A stretch of 64,000 nt of DNA. Origin: Reticulitermes speratus. Its lineage: Eukaryota; Arthropoda; Insecta; Blattodea; Rhinotermitidae. Positions 20,281 to 33,099 of this stretch are shown piece by piece (position 1 is the first letter of the stretch; each line of letters begins with the position of its first letter). Location: contig JAJKFL010000003.1 in NCBI GenBank assembly GCA_021186555.1, forward strand, positions 24,075,908-24,139,907, in the 5' to 3' direction. The notes below the pieces were generated by a model. The model was not told the DNA's origin. It saw only the letters and a program-made list of their open reading frames with translations, and did not search any database. Both the position numbers and the translations under genes were made by a program.

Positions 20281-22646
20281 GCGTGCTCTAACTCTGTAAA
20301 CACCCTATCGTTTTAGTAACGCATGTGTGCAGAGCCATAACAATCGAGTGTCCGACCGCGTAGAAAATGCATTCCAAATGTCTTCTGCTCTTCTTAATAA
20401 CCTGAATAAAAATTGAGAAAATATGTTCATACTCTAAGAAGGAACATGGCCTGTTGTGACAGTATGGGTAGTGTGTTCAGAATTTACTGCAGTCCTTATT
20501 TAAATTTAAATTCCTCTGGCACATGGCCAAAACCGGTCCGATAGGGTGTTTATTAAACCATTTACCCTCATGATATTATGTAGCTAAGAACTGCCTGATT
20601 TAAACCCGTCACACAGTCTACAGGGATATAATGAATTGAATATCTAGCCAGTAGGGGAGACAATGGATGTATTCATAATTATATTATATATTATAAGAAT
20701 CATAAATAAAACCATAAAAAACGTTAGAATGGATCATAGGGAATTAAGTGGTGGAACTGGCTCAGGATCGTGTCCAATGGGGGAATTTGTTATTAGAAGT
20801 GCTTAAACTTCGAGTTCTACAAACAGATAATTAGTTGGTCACACGCAATGGAGGTTATAAACATAGAATCGGGCTTTATTGAAACACAGACATTATACTA
20901 TGTATACAAATGAAAATTAATGGAAATCCAAATTGTGCAACGCCCTATTGACCGATATAACATCCTAAAGTCTCTTTTCTGTGATCACGCGCTATTCATA
21001 ACTTAAAAAGTGACATGGTAAATTTTATTTTTCTTGGCGTGAGTACTTAAACTGTCAATTCGTGACAGCCATTTACGAAATTCCGTCTGGTTAGTCATAT
21101 ACTGAAGTTGTATCTGCGCAGAAATCAGCAGTCAGCTGGTTATGACAGAAGGGCAAAAACACGGTCAACTTTTACGTTATAATGTCCAATACAAAATATA
21201 ATCTTAACCAAATCAAATCTGTTACACTGAGCATAATAAAATTTTCTAGTTTTCATTCTTTCGGCCTGCATTTCGTACTTCCTGGCCGTGGTTTCACAAT
21301 TTGAAAGTTTATACCTAGAGACGAAGAGTCCTAAGTAGGCTACATTTCGGTCCAGCGGTAAAGGGGTAAGTCAGTAATAGGTCTACAGTCAAGTTGGTAT
21401 GACAAAGTCACATTAGACCTTTAAAACACATTGGTAAGTACAGATACCACAAGAATTTCCTACTCTCCATTTAGGATCAGCTCGCTATGATCTCCATAGA
21501 TAATACTATTAGGTTTGATGGTACACCACTCTAATTCACCATGTTATTAGGCGTTTGTCCCTCAGCTCCAGTGCCTTGCTTGGGAGTCATCTATTAAGAT
21601 AGGGGTGCACAAATTTTCCAACAATCGTAATAGCCACTATCAGTTATTTTTAAGTGCTTATCTACCTCATATAATGAGCTTGTTTTGTGGAGTGTAAGTG
21701 AATTGAGTGGGTGGTTATTTGATGATACGCCAGATCGAAGCAGTCCGATAAACGCAATTAGAATCAAAATTCCATTTAATCGGATTGTTTTTGTAAACTG
21801 CTGAATGTTGAATGACTGGAATGTCGGCAGCATTACCAATTAAATTTTTGTCAGGTGATCGAACATTTGCGAAACATTTCCACTAAAGGAACTATTGTAC
21901 AATTAACGCTGAATGTGATATTTGGTTTTAAAACCTGTTTCACGTTTTCTCCCTTAAAAAATGGCGGGTTTCAGTTACGTTAACTAGAAAATAATAATTC
22001 AATAATAATTGTTTTGACGTAATCAATCTTCACCAATGAGGAAACTTCTGATGAAAGACGAGGTGGAATAGCAAGTAAATATTATGTTAACGCCGTCATA
22101 TGGCGGGCTGATTTCTAGTTACTTAATAATGATTTGTATTTTGACTTTATTGCTTTCGTTGTTGAAAACCCCACTTGCTTTATTGGAACATATAAATGTA
22201 TTCGCCTTTATTCATAATAGTTCTAGAACAGGACACTCTGAAAGTGGCACTAAACTCCAGAAGTCAGTGTCGTTAATTTTTCTAAATATAAGGTGGTTTG
22301 CAAATTAATAATCTCAATTATACTTCACTCACATTTTCCTTGAACACAGAAAAATAAGTTCAGAGGTCTCACATCTCTCTCTAGGAAGGGATTCGTAATG
22401 AAATAAGCACTGAATTTCATGCGCTCAGAATCTTGAACTCATCTGTCGTGGTTGACACACATTCATGAATGAGAAAACTTATTTCCAGGCGTCTAGCATA
22501 AAAGATTTGAAATATATCTTTACCTATAGTATTCCCAAGTAATGGTATTGTTTTCATCATATCCTTAATATTGCCTTCGTTGAAGACCACCCAAATGAAG
22601 ACGGGTAACTAGCAAACGTCGCATACATCAGCTGACGCTTGCAGCT
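20281..22646. other. unassigned AT-rich spacer
   Basis: More than 2 kb without any repeat or gene that I recognise; only short frames. This is the cleanest candidate for ordinary intergenic or intronic host DNA in the window. Confidence 0.45.
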
Positions 22647-23040
22647 CCGCGCTTCTCAAAGTATGTGTCACGACACACTGGTGTGTCGTATGGCCATCCT
22701 CAGCGCTAGACAGATACAAAATTATCATGGCACTATCGACCGCTGAACTGCATAACCTCAAACTCGCATTTGGAGGGAGAGGGAGAAGCGTTCAGCTAGG
22801 TTCTGCTTGCGTCACCTGCAGTCGAAGAACCGCATGGATCCCGAAGCAACATGACATGATATACGGGTAAAACCATATGTACGAGTATGTATGATAATTT
22901 GTAATAATAAGAGTTGTTCAGTTATGCTTATTCGTTTTCATTTTACTATAATTTTGGTGTTCCCACGAAAGTGTGTCGCGTTATGTGGGTGTCATTCCTC
23001 AAGAGTGGAGCGGCAGAAAAATGATCGAGTCTCGCTGATC
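22647..23040. mobile_element. possible non-autonomous hAT-like element
   Basis: The left side CGCGCTTCTCAAAGTATGTG resembles the TTCTCAAAGT ends of many hAT elements, and CGACACACT recurs inverted near the right end (AGTGTGTCGCG at 22971-22981). The outer ends match poorly and no 8 bp duplication was found, so this is tentative. Confidence 0.25.
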
Positions 23041-24462
23041 TAGCCGAATGTTAAAAAATTCCTCTTGTTTATATCCACTTTTCTGGTAAGAGTAGTTTGA
23101 AGTAATTGCACCTTCTTAATTTCAACGCATAATTAAATTTCTTGTTTTAATTTCATTAAATGATGCGTAGTCTGTCACAATAAAACAACCTACCATATTC
23201 AGGGCTAGTGCTTCTTAGTCGAGATTACTGTGGTTTGTACAGTGGCCTTGATACTAGGTTTAGAAAACGCTGTTTGAAGCGATTCTATATGACGTTTGAA
23301 ATCCTGAAATTTGTGTCTACGTATTTCGCTGTTCTCGAGATATTTACTTACATGGTCTTGATGCGTGGTCATAAAATGTCACTCAACATTATGCTTTTTG
23401 ATGAGAACCACATTGGCACTGCTAATGAAACATACATATGTGTTTTTTATTCAAACTGATGACTAAATAGTCTCCCATTTCCATTAAAATGTTGTACAAC
23501 TGTTCTCGATTAATTTTTGATACCACTGCCCTGAGGAACCATTTCCTTTTCCTCCCACAAAACACTCAAAATATACATTTTACATTGTTGACACCGTCTA
23601 AAAAATTTAATTTAACTCAAAATATAAAAACTTTTGTATCTGACAAGGAAACTACAAGACAGCTAAACAAACAATAACCCAGACACGAATACACCGGTAG
23701 GATCTACACTGCAAACACTGCAATTGTGGGGGGTCCCAGTTCAAGCATATTAAAACACTAAATGCTAAGGATTTTTCCCGTGATTTGTGTTTCACATGGC
23801 GTAGATTCTAATTTGGGTGTGAGCTTTCGCATAATAAAATGATTCTGATAATGAAAGTAATAGAATGAAGCCCATGCGGTAGTGGCCCACTCGATGTTGT
23901 ACCCCCGGATTTGCCTGGACGGGCAGCGGAAAATCACGGTACACGATGATCCGGCCGGGATTCAATCCAAGAGTCACCTGAATACAAATCTAGGCTGTTA
24001 CTGCAATATTAACTTGTTTGGTGCTTTACGTGAACACCTACATGCATTTATGCTCTCATTTCCAGCGTGTGACTAAATAATTACTGAAGTAAAAATGTTT
24101 TGAACAAAAAGTGTAGATAAGAATAGAACACACATTTTGTACCGAAATCATTTTGCCACAAGTTTTATGATGTTTAAGATAATTAAATATAAAGAATGTG
24201 GTGTGTACATTTTCGAATTCATGTACTGAATAATTGAAAATATCCCCCAACAAAGGACACTCGAAAAACGGAAGAGTCATGACTTCGTTTATGCTATGTA
24301 AAAAGAAGCCTGTTTTTTTAAAACATAATGCCGCATTACAATACGACTATGAAGCGTATATTACATAAGTTATATAAGGCCTATATGCACTACATGCGTA
24401 TTCTTAAGATTGTATAAGCATAGTTTTAATTATATAAGTTTTAAAACTTTCGCGGCAACATG
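23041..24462. other. unassigned spacer with one SINE-like fragment
   Basis: At 23880-23965 the reverse strand reads GGATTGAATCCCGGCCGGAT followed by CCGTGATTTTCCGCTGCCCG, a B-box-like start with a SINE-like body (a fourth, single-copy type here). The rest shows nothing recognisable. Confidence 0.35.
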
Positions 24463-24642
24463 ATTCAATATAGTCTTCTCGGGCGATCAGCCGCGTTAAC
24501 TGGTTTAAATACAACGTTTCGGGGACTGGCTCCGTCCCCATCCTCAGGTAGTTTTGCCTGAGAATGGGGACGTAGCTAGTCCCCGAAACGTTGTATTTAA
24601 ACCAGTTAACGCGGCTGATCGCCCGAGAAGACTATATTGAAT
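24463..24642. repeat. foldback element FB2, copy 2
   Basis: Arms of about 85 bp around a loop of under 10 bases; same sequence as copy 1, with ATACAACGTTTCGGGGACTG in the arm and CCCGAGAAGACTATATTGAA at the end. Hammerhead-like cores occur in both arms (left, - strand: CUGAGGA-U-GGGGAC..GUCCCC-GAAAC; right, + strand: mutated to CUGAGAA). The block ACTTTCGCGGCAACATGA precedes it and belongs to the family. Confidence 0.85.
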
Positions 24643-24824
24643 AGTTTTAATTATTTATTTTTATTTCACATGATATCCGCCCTTATGTACGCCGAATATT
24701 TGCTAGGTAATAATTAGAAATACACATTTAAAACACATTTGCATTTTCATCGTTTTACTTCAAACACTCAGTTTCATGGTATTTATAAGAGGGCATCAAA
24801 CGACTGCATTAACGAATTGAAAAA

Positions 24825-24975
24825 ATATATATAAATTCAGCTCCTACCTGACAGAGAACATAGTCCGTCTCTATTACAAAACCCAACTGCTCGATGACGT
24901 TTAGGGAAACATTTGTTTTTTGTTGTGAGAATCATATGAACTGCGGTGCATAAATATTTTACAGTCTTCTGTTAA
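24825..24975 (-). repeat. Rp1 dispersed repeat
   Basis: CTCCTACCTGACAGAGAACA, GTCCGTCTCTATTACAAA, then GTTGTGAGAATCATATGAAC in reverse family order. Confidence 0.65.
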
Positions 24976-25205
24976 AATGAGTTTTTGGCGCATTCGCAAA
25001 CTTGCGAAAAACGACTATTAGCTTTGTCATGTCTGTCCGTCTGTCTGACCGTCCGTCTGTTTGTGTGTCTGTCCGTCCGTCTGTCTGCGTGTCCGTTCGT
25101 CCGCATGGAACAACTTGGCTCTACTAGACGGATTTTCATTAAATTTGATATTTGAGTATTTTTCGAAAATCTGTCGAGAAAATTCAAGTTTCATTAAAAT
25201 CTGAC
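24975..25205 (-). repeat. R5 dispersed repeat with a GTCTGTCC-rich core
   Basis: Reverse copy of R5. The core (25029-25105) is a run of GTCTGTCCGTCTGTCT-type tetranucleotides, expanded relative to the ~CAGACGGACAGAC seen at 33.2 kb. Followed by CATGGAACAACTTGGCTC. The tetranucleotide expansion probably grew inside the repeat. Confidence 0.55.
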
Positions 25206-26329
25206 TAGAATAATGGGTACTTTACATGAAGACCTATGTACATTTATGATATCTCGCTAAATTCTTTATAGAATGAGAAATGTCACAGACAAACGTTATA
25301 GGGAAAATCAAAACACATTTTATTTTCAACAACTTCCCCCCCCCTCCGAAAATCATGCATTTATGAGATAATGTGGAAAAATATGGTAAAGCCAGACAGG
25401 CCACAGATAACAATATAATACGGTGCATGCGTGTTGAATGCTAGATAACTAAGGCTACAGACACACACTTAGAATGTGTAATACCTATTGCTTTTCCACA
25501 GCAAAAATGGTTACGCGAAAGCGCCTCAATGTTACGTTATACGTACATTGCCTATCTTGTTGAATGTTAAAGTAGTTGGTGTATACATATATATATATGA
25601 GTCAATGTGCTTTGACAGGGTTAGTTTCTTTATCCCCATGAACATGAGAGTAAAGGTACATCAAAATTCGTCTTGCGTCACTGGTTGTCCTCTAATACAG
25701 AACTGATGTCTTGAGAAAATCCGTATGGCTCTGATATTTTCGGTGAAGCCAAGTAGGTCTGACATAATGACATAGAATGTAACGACATGCGAGGGAAATA
25801 ACTTACAGTCACAGCCGAAAGAACCTCAAGTATGACGTTACCGAACGTTATTCTGTCCTATATCGTGTGTGGCATTTGCCTTTATTATTTGACCGAGCGT
25901 ATCATATGATCCAGTTTCAGACTGGATTCTGTTCCAGGAATTCCCAAACACCACAGTTACATGAAAGGAACTATCCGTCATTACCCGCTTGGATCAGAAG
26001 AAAAACCATGAACATATTTCTTAGTAATTAACTGCATGAAGGTGACACGGTATGCACAAACTCTACCAATATAATGAATATAGAAAGACGCGTGTCCCAG
26101 ACATAACGTTTATATCACATATTAAAGTTTCTGGAAAACTGTTAAAAATAATTACTATATGTCATTGCTTATTCGATAAGTGGCATAAAATCAAGACGTG
26201 AGTTATCCTCTGTAAATTTTATTTCGAATTTTCTTAAGAAAGGAATGGCAATTATTTCTGAAGGTAGATTCTCTGTCTGGAGAAAACAGTCACACACCTC
26301 TTTCACTTTACAAACAGTTCTTCTTTATT
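25206..26329. other. unassigned spacer
   Basis: Nothing recognised apart from nine C at 25336-25344 and a short TATATATATA near 25587. Confidence 0.45.
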
Positions 26330-26500
26330 ATCAAAACACAGTGATTTTTTTAACATTAAAATCTCTGAATTTTTACCCACACACTGCATTTATGTGTTTC
26401 GTATGATTCTCACAACTAACAGCGTTTATTTCTATAAAAACCATTAAACGGTTGGTCTTTTATAATGGAAGTACTCTCAGTAAGGTAAGAAATGGGTATT
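26330..26500 (+). repeat. Rp1 dispersed repeat
   Basis: CCACACACTGCATTTATGTG, TATGATTCTCACAACTAAC, AAACGGTTGGTCTTTTATAA in forward family order, upstream of SINE-C copy 5 in the same orientation. Confidence 0.65.
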
Positions 26501-26529
26501 CTATTATTATATACATGAATTTCAGGCCG

Positions 26530-26970
26530 GGTAAAGGCCGTATGATGACTCTGGCGGTTAATCTCGAGTTTCTCTCCGCAAGTACCCGGGTTCGATATCG
26601 AGCCAGGCCGTGTGAGGTTTGTGTTCATCAAAGCGGGACTGAGAGAGCTTCATATGCAAGTACCTCGGTTGTCGCATACCAGTGTCATTTTACGAATGCT
26701 CCAAACTCATGTTCATCTTCAGAGCTGCTGTTAACAATACATACAAGCTTTCCTCTGGAACCTTCAAGAAGTAATACTGTTCCGGATATCAGGAGCACCA
26801 AGACACAAATTTGCATTCAATTTTTCATGCCTAAAAGGTTCTTTTTCAAGTAATTCAATTTTCCTTCTTCAGTATAATTCCACCAGCGTTCCATACCCCT
26901 CTTCATCTTATGCTACGGTTATCAAAAAGATAATCCGGCGAAGCTTGGAAACCTTCAAACACATAAAGCT
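26530..26970 (+). repeat. SINE-C copy 5, with extra internal sequence
   Basis: Head with the B box GGGTTCGATATCGAGCC, then GCATACCAGTGTCATTTTAC. About 170 bp later the family body is met again: AAGGTTCTTTTTCAAGTAAT, ATTCCACCAGCGTTCCATAC and GGCGAAGCTTGGAAACC. The layout suggests two overlapping insertions or an internal insertion. Confidence 0.55.
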
Positions 26971-27101
26971 CATTAAAAAAAAAGTTCTTTGGCTTCATGA
27001 AGTTCATTAGTGACATATTTACATACAAATTTTTCACGTCTGAAATCAGTATACGAGTAAATGGCGCAGCACGAAATCAGCCGTCCTTGCTAACTTCGCA
27101 A

Positions 27102-27111
27102 ATTATTATTA

Positions 27112-27146
<35 letters not shown>
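27102..27146. repeat. (ATT)n microsatellite
   Basis: About 14 ATT units with one C interruption near 27113. Confidence 0.9.
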
Positions 27147-28559
27147 GACGCTGTGCCGGAAGTATAGAGACAATTGATTTTTTACGACTTGAGGATGTCA
27201 GCCCCAAGTCTATCGCACAACCTGGAGGGTAGGGCATCTTTCTTTGTCCGACACCTCGCTCAAAACCTACCAGCAGCTAGGCAGCCGCCACAAATTATTA
27301 CCAAATTTACTTTTGATTTCTAGCAAATGCTAAGCCTAGTCTCAACTCTTTTCCGGGCCCGTTAGCAGTGAGGCGTAATGACAGTGCTCCAAAAGTTTCC
27401 GATCCAGTAATTACACTTTATCAGAGCAATCTATGGGTCTGCCCGCATTTTTCTTCAACTCGAGAACAGCGGGATGGATTTTGATAAAATCTGATATGGA
27501 TTGTAGCCGTTGATTGCACTACAGCAACCAACAGCAACAACATTCCGGATGCGCATCTTTTCAGAAGGGACAGTCACTAGCTCCGCTTCCCAAATCCACA
27601 GTAACCAAAACCAGCGGTAGGAACAAAGGTAACAAGAATTGCTCTTTACCCCCACTTAGCGGCGCAAATATTGCAAGCTAAATGAACGCGATACATTCAT
27701 TTTGAAACTCAGGTACTATTTCCATTCTTCGGCTCTAGAGATACTGTTCCGTTTACTCTCTTCCGTAAGAATTATGGTATAAAATGTTTATACTATTTAA
27801 ATCCCTTTCAAAGTGCAAATCAACTAAGGTTAGCTGCAAATATAACACAATTAGAAATATATAATAAAATGAAACACGGAGCCACAGAAAAGTTTGACAG
27901 TCCGGACACAATGCAGTACTTTTACTCGTCACTTCCATGGCTTTCGTCGGCACACTACGTCCTTACAAAAGCAAACTGCGTAACCGGACGTCAACTCACA
28001 CAAATCAGCCGCTCACAACACAGTTAACAGTGCACGTCCACTCCGTCCGCTTCATGAATGTATTGGATGCACAAAATGCTGTTATCGTTAATTAAGCACA
28101 AAAAGTCCTCCGAAGAATCAGGATGTTATTGCCTGTAGCCCATACGCGTAATTGAGGGTCAGCATCGTTAACATACTCATGACAGCTATTCGTAAGAGCT
28201 AGGAGCAATCAGACTATCAAGGTGCAAAAGAACGCGCGTGGAAAAAAATTGCATGTACGGATTGCACCTGTCTTATCTTTTTAGTACACAAAAACTGTCA
28301 CATTCTGGTCTTCTGCGTTGTGCCATGTAGTCCTACTCTTGGCAATGCGTACCAATGTTCCATCTTTAGAGTCAAACTGATTAGGTGACGTTGCAAGATG
28401 CATTCTCACCCTAATCACTTCGACACTAAAAAAAGAAATAGCATGTTCCTTCAAAACGACAGTATCATCTACCAGAATTAAGGCGTCACAACCCACAACA
28501 AAGGCCGTGAAAGAACTGAAATCCTAAATTATTACAGATTTAATTGTAGAATATCTACT
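27147..28559. other. unassigned spacer
   Basis: No gene recognised. A weak R5-like segment (GGGATGGATTTTGATAAAAT) lies near 27470. Confidence 0.4.
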
Positions 28560-29612
28560 TTATTACAGTAAGATGCATCCCAGTTTAAGGCAGCATATCT
28601 ACTTGAATAGAGTATGATACAGCACAGTTTCCGGTAGCGCATCTACTTGAATACAGTAACATACAGCCCAGTTAAAGGTAACGTACCTGCTTGAATGTAG
28701 CAAGACACAACCCTGGGTAGCGCATCTGCTTGAACACAGTAAGATATAAATCAGGGTAATGTATCAACTTGACTACCGTAAAATACTCGTACAGCACATT
28801 TTATGGTACGGCATTTATACTACTTGAATAAAATAAGATACATCTCAGCACAATGTATCTGCTTGAATACGGTAAGATACACCTCAGTTTATGTTAGCTT
28901 ATGTGCTTGAATACAGTAAGATACTGCCCAGTTTATTGTAGCGTACATGAATGCAGTAAGATAAGCCCAGTTTACTGTAGCGTATTTGAATACAGTAAGA
29001 TACAGCCCAGTTTACTGTAGCGTATGTACTTGAATACAGTAAGATACTGCCCAGTTTACTGTAGCGTACATGAATGCAGTAAGATAAGCCCAGTTTACTG
29101 TAGCGTATTTGAATACAGTAAGATACAGCCCAGTTTACTGTAGCGTATGTACTTGAATACAGTAAGATACTGCCCAGTTTACTGTAGCGTACATGAATGC
29201 AGTAAGATAAGCCCAGTTTACTGTAGCGTATTTGAATACAGTAAGATACAGCCCAGTTTACAGTAGCGTATCTGCTAGAATGCAGTAAGATAGAGGCCAG
29301 TTTACTGAAGCGTGTATGCTTGAAAACAGTAAGATACAGACCGGTTTTCGGTAACGTGCCTGCTTAAATGTAGTAAGATACAACGCATGACATCGTATCT
29401 CCTTGAATAAAAGATGTAGCTAAGTTTACTGTGGCGTATCTTCTTGAATACCGTAAGATACAGCTCAGGTAATGTATCTGCTTAAATGTAGTAAGATACA
29501 TCCCAGAGTAGCGTATCTCCTTGAGTACGGTAACAGACAGCCCAATTTACGGTAGCGTATCTTCTTGAATGGAGGAAGATTCAGAGCGGATTTGAGTATC
29601 GCTTCTACGTGA
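28560..29612 (+). repeat. minisatellite with an embedded 123 bp higher-order repeat
   Basis: About 24 degenerate monomers of the type CTTGAATACAGTAAGATACA plus GCCCAGTTTACTGTAGCGTA, nominally 46 bp. Between about 28900 and 29270 three near-identical 123 bp blocks repeat, each made of a 46-, a 39- and a 38-base monomer; the marker ATACTGCCC occurs at 28921, 29044 and 29167. Outer monomers are much more diverged than inner ones, as expected when the centre is homogenised by unequal exchange. No coding potential. Confidence 0.92.
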
Positions 29613-29964
29613 TTGCCAAATTTGCGCTTAAACCGGTATGTTACATAATTTCGCAGAACCGATTGCAATCCACGCAGCCCGTCTGCTATTTTGTACCATC
29701 TTGAGTCTTCCTTATGAAACTGTGAGAAACCCGATATTACCCGAGACGGATCTGCAGAAGAAAAATGTAATTAAACACTCAGAAATATAAATCGCTAATT
29801 ACATTCTTCAGCGTTGCATGCCACTGCCACTCGTGATGTACGAATCCGTGCCTCTCTTTCTCTTCGAATTTCTGCTCCCTCTGCTTCAAACAGAAACTGA
29901 ATTCCGCCTGAAACACGATACTGTACAGCACCACGACCGTGCTTTACAACCTGACGTCGAATGC

Positions 29965-30045
29965 ACAGAGCGGCTGCGGCGTAGAGTTAAACACTTGCCT
30001 ATATCTAGTCCCGAAGTTAAGAATTGTACAGGTATACAGGTGACT
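29965..30045 (+). repeat. SINE-B fragment inside a 155-codon open frame
   Basis: GCGTAGAGTTAAACACTTGC, ATCTAGTCCCGAAGTTAAG matches the middle of SINE-B (compare GCGTGAGGTTAACAACTCGC, ATCTAGTGCTGATGTTAAG at 30.99 kb). It sits in the middle of the open frame 29818-30285, arguing that the frame is chance. Confidence 0.5.
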
Positions 30046-30804
30046 ACTCGGCCGACCTCGGCCCTGCTAACAAAAAAAGCCAACCCAAGCATCTTAAATA
30101 CAAAATTTACTTATAACCCTCCAGAAAATCCCGTTCGAAAAACGTTGATATGCTCCACATCCAAGTTAGCCCAAGTTTTCTGGACAAGCTACATTATTCT
30201 GATAAAAGCAATATACCGAATCTGGAAGCGCCAAGACTCTTCCATGGGAAAGTTGTCCCCTAATTTTATCAGCAGAGAGCACTAGATAATACTCGGAATG
30301 TTAACTAAGTACTTTCATCTTCCATAAGAAGATCGTTAAAGTTTTACATAAAAACAGTAGTTACATAAGAAGCCGTGCTATGAAACAAGGAAATTAATGT
30401 GTAATAATAGTAGAATTTTAATTACATATTAATAGCCCTTCAAGGATAGAATTTTGTAAATAATACCAATGTACGTTTGAGATCCTAATCCTCTTTTTCA
30501 AGGATTTTAGAATTAATACATAAATTCCTAAACATATTTTTACTGTAGCCTGATGTTGGTATAATATAAACCCGATACATGTAGCTAAGTTTGTTACAAA
30601 AAAAAATCAATTTTTTTATCAATAAACAGTTGTGTCAGACTGCATTCCATTTTCTAATATCCTTGTATTACAAGGCAACGGGATGTCTCACATTAAGGTC
30701 ACTAAACAGTGACTGAATTCAAGAAGAGGAATGGTATTTAATTCATCGTTTTTATGTCCTCGGCATCCTAAAATCTTCCTCTTTTGGGAGCAGTTTTCAC
30801 TTTA
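30046..30804. other. unassigned AT-rich spacer
   Basis: No gene or repeat recognised. Confidence 0.45.
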
Positions 30805-31120
30805 TGGAACAGGAAAAAATACGTCGGCTGGAGTAGTCTGCATAGCGACTAGGCTACGGGCTGGACGGTATGGGTCACGAATCGTGACACAGGCTACAGA
30901 TTTTTTCTCTTCTCCAAAACGTCCAGATCGGCTGTGAGGCTAACCCAGCCACCTGTTCTATGTGTAGCGGGGGCTCTTTCCCCAGGGGCAAAGCGGCCGG
31001 GGCGTGAGGTTAACAACTCGCCTCCATCTAGTGCTGATGTTAAGAAAGAATGGAGCTATACATCCAAGCCCCCTTATAATTTCATGGCGTTGACAGGGAG
31101 AAATTTACCTTTTTTTACCG
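30805..31120 (+). repeat. SINE-B copy, nearly complete
   Basis: Decayed tRNA-like head (CTGGAGTAGTCTGCATAGCG, B box mutated at GGGTCACGAATCGTGA), then TTTCTCTTCTCCAAAACGTC, AAGCGGCCGGGGCGTGAGG, CTCCATCTAGTGCTGATG and the tail TTTCATGGCGTTGACAGGG. Confidence 0.7.
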
Positions 31121-31429
31121 TCACAAAAACATACTCGCGCGATAGTGCCAGTTCCTTATTTTTCTACTTCGTACTCCATTTCCTACGTTTGTCTTAATAA
31201 GGTGGCGCTTAATAAAGAAGAGAGGCGGCTTTACCTTTTGTAAAATGTGTTAATTTACTTTTATGCCCGCGAAACGTATCTCAGCATTTCAGACGACAGA
31301 CAGATCACTCTCAATGTGCAGATCACAAGTACATATTAGCAAAATTCACGCCGTGTATTTTAAATGAAATAAAAAGGTGGCTCGTGTTTTTAATAGCAGG
31401 CACGAAGTTCATTTAAACGCCATTTAAAA

Positions 31430-31600
31430 ATTTAGTTACTACGTCACACAGAACATTGCATCTATACTGGAAATACCAGCCTGTTAAAAGAATAGTGTAT
31501 ATTACGAGAATCACATGGAACACATAAATATGCCCTGTAGGTAATAGGAAGAGATTCTTCTTAATGTTAAAGGAGGTGATATATATTTTTACCACAATTC
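31430..31600 (-). repeat. Rp1 dispersed repeat
   Basis: AGCCTGTTAAAAGAATAGTG, TACGAGAATCACATGGAACA, TTCTTAATGTTAAAGGAGGT in reverse order. Followed by SINE-B in the opposite orientation. Confidence 0.55.
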
Positions 31601-31654
31601 ATTAAAGCGTTTTGTCCACGTGGCATTGTAATTTACAAAACATACTTTTCTTAA

Positions 31655-31850
31655 AATGGTTTAGACCGGATCTGGAGCCCACGAATCCTTCTGTTCGATG
31701 GGTACCACCGGGCTTTTCCCGGAGTAAAGCGGCCGGGAGTGATGTTGGCCACCTAAAGCGGACGTTAGTAATGTGCAGAGGTTTACCTCGCCTCCCCCTT
31801 CATCCCTTCATAGTGTGGACAGGGACAAATATACCTTTTTACCTTTTTAG
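31655..31850 (+). repeat. SINE-B copy, headless
   Basis: Starts near GGATCTGGAGCCCACG, then CGATGGGTACCACCGGGC, AAAGCGGCCGGGAGTGATG and the tail TCATAGTGTGGACAGGGACA. The tRNA-like head is missing. Confidence 0.65.
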
Positions 31851-31859
31851 TGTTAACGT

Positions 31860-33099
31860 GTAATATACGTAAATCATATTTAAGTAACACAGTCACATGA
31901 GAGTAAATGGATCTCATAAAAAAGTGTGCCCCCTCATCTAAACCCACAGCTTCAAGGAGCACCGTAAACGAGGTGAACATGGAAGTGTGGCAGTATAAAC
32001 ATTTCTGGTAAGCAAAATTGTGCTGAAAAACTTGTTCTAATCATGAGCATAATAAATTGGATTTACACATCTAAAATCGCTCAGACTATAACGGTAAAAT
32101 AATCCTAGTGGTTAAAGAAGTGCCACACCATGAAGATGTATGGAGTACCGGAAAAATTGCTCCACACATTCTTAAACTCGGCACTATATACAGTGAGTGG
32201 TGACCTCCACGCCTCTGTCGACTGACCCCCAGATAGCCTCCTGTACCTACGGGGCAGGAAGCTGTGTAGGCATCTGAGAGGAGTCTCTGCCCTGCCGGAC
32301 ATCAAATCCCAATTTGTCGTCCTTTAAACGCACAAGCTAGTCACTGTGCTGAGTAAGCTATCTCGGCTTAAAGTATGTACAAGCAAAAATAATAATAATA
32401 ATAAAATTAACGACGAACCTAAAACTTGTTTGTAAAATCCGCTTCTCCTGAGTTCTCAGAACTATGGGAAAGTGCCTCAGTTCTCGGTCCACAGAAGTTC
32501 AAGTTAGAAGTTTAATTATGTTTATTCACTGCTTCAGCTACTGCTTTCCTAGAGCTGAATGGAACGGACCGAGTAGTGGCAGATTCTGATTCACCATTTG
32601 TCACATTTCTAGCTAATCCGTAATTTATATTCGGTTGTTACTACGCCCTCTGTTGTAAGTGGGATGAGACTTACCTCACGGAAGATCCAAGATAACGATG
32701 AATTTAATATAGCCACTGGGTGTTCTCTTCTAGGATGATGGTATGGACGGTTACGTAGCACGCACAAAAGATACCAGAAATTTATACACAGCCTTGGTCG
32801 GAAAACCCGCAGTGAAGCGCCCACGTGGGAGACTCATACACAGATGGAAGAATGTTACAAGATAAGCGATGTGCGTACAGCGTAACATCGTGACGCGTTG
32901 GGAAAATTTGCTTTTCTTAACGCAACTATCAGTCGAATCATTTTGCTTGAATAAACTTTGCAGCGAAACTACAGACGAATGTTAACGCCATGTTGCCAAC
33001 GAAACGCAACAATGAGTTCTCTTTTCATTGTTGAGCTACATATCTCTGCAAACAATATAAAACGTACTTAGTTCTTCACGTAATGTGTCCGATATATTT
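31860..33099. other. unassigned spacer
   Basis: No gene recognised; a short (AAT)n tract lies at 32389-32404. Confidence 0.4.

Noticed and set aside
25029-25105. GTCTGTCC tract as an independent microsatellite
   Set aside because: It lies at the position of the CAGACGGACAGAC block of repeat R5, so it is an expansion within that repeat.
28560-29612. CRISPR-like array
   Set aside because: Repeats are contiguous with no unique spacers, and the DNA is eukaryotic.
29995-30030. 5S rRNA-like CCCGAAGTTAAG string
   Set aside because: It aligns better and over a longer stretch to SINE-B (ATCTAGT..GTTAAG); the rest of 5S rRNA is absent.
29818-30285. 155-codon open frame
   Set aside because: Its centre is a SINE-B fragment, the other strand is open over the same part, and no domain is visible.
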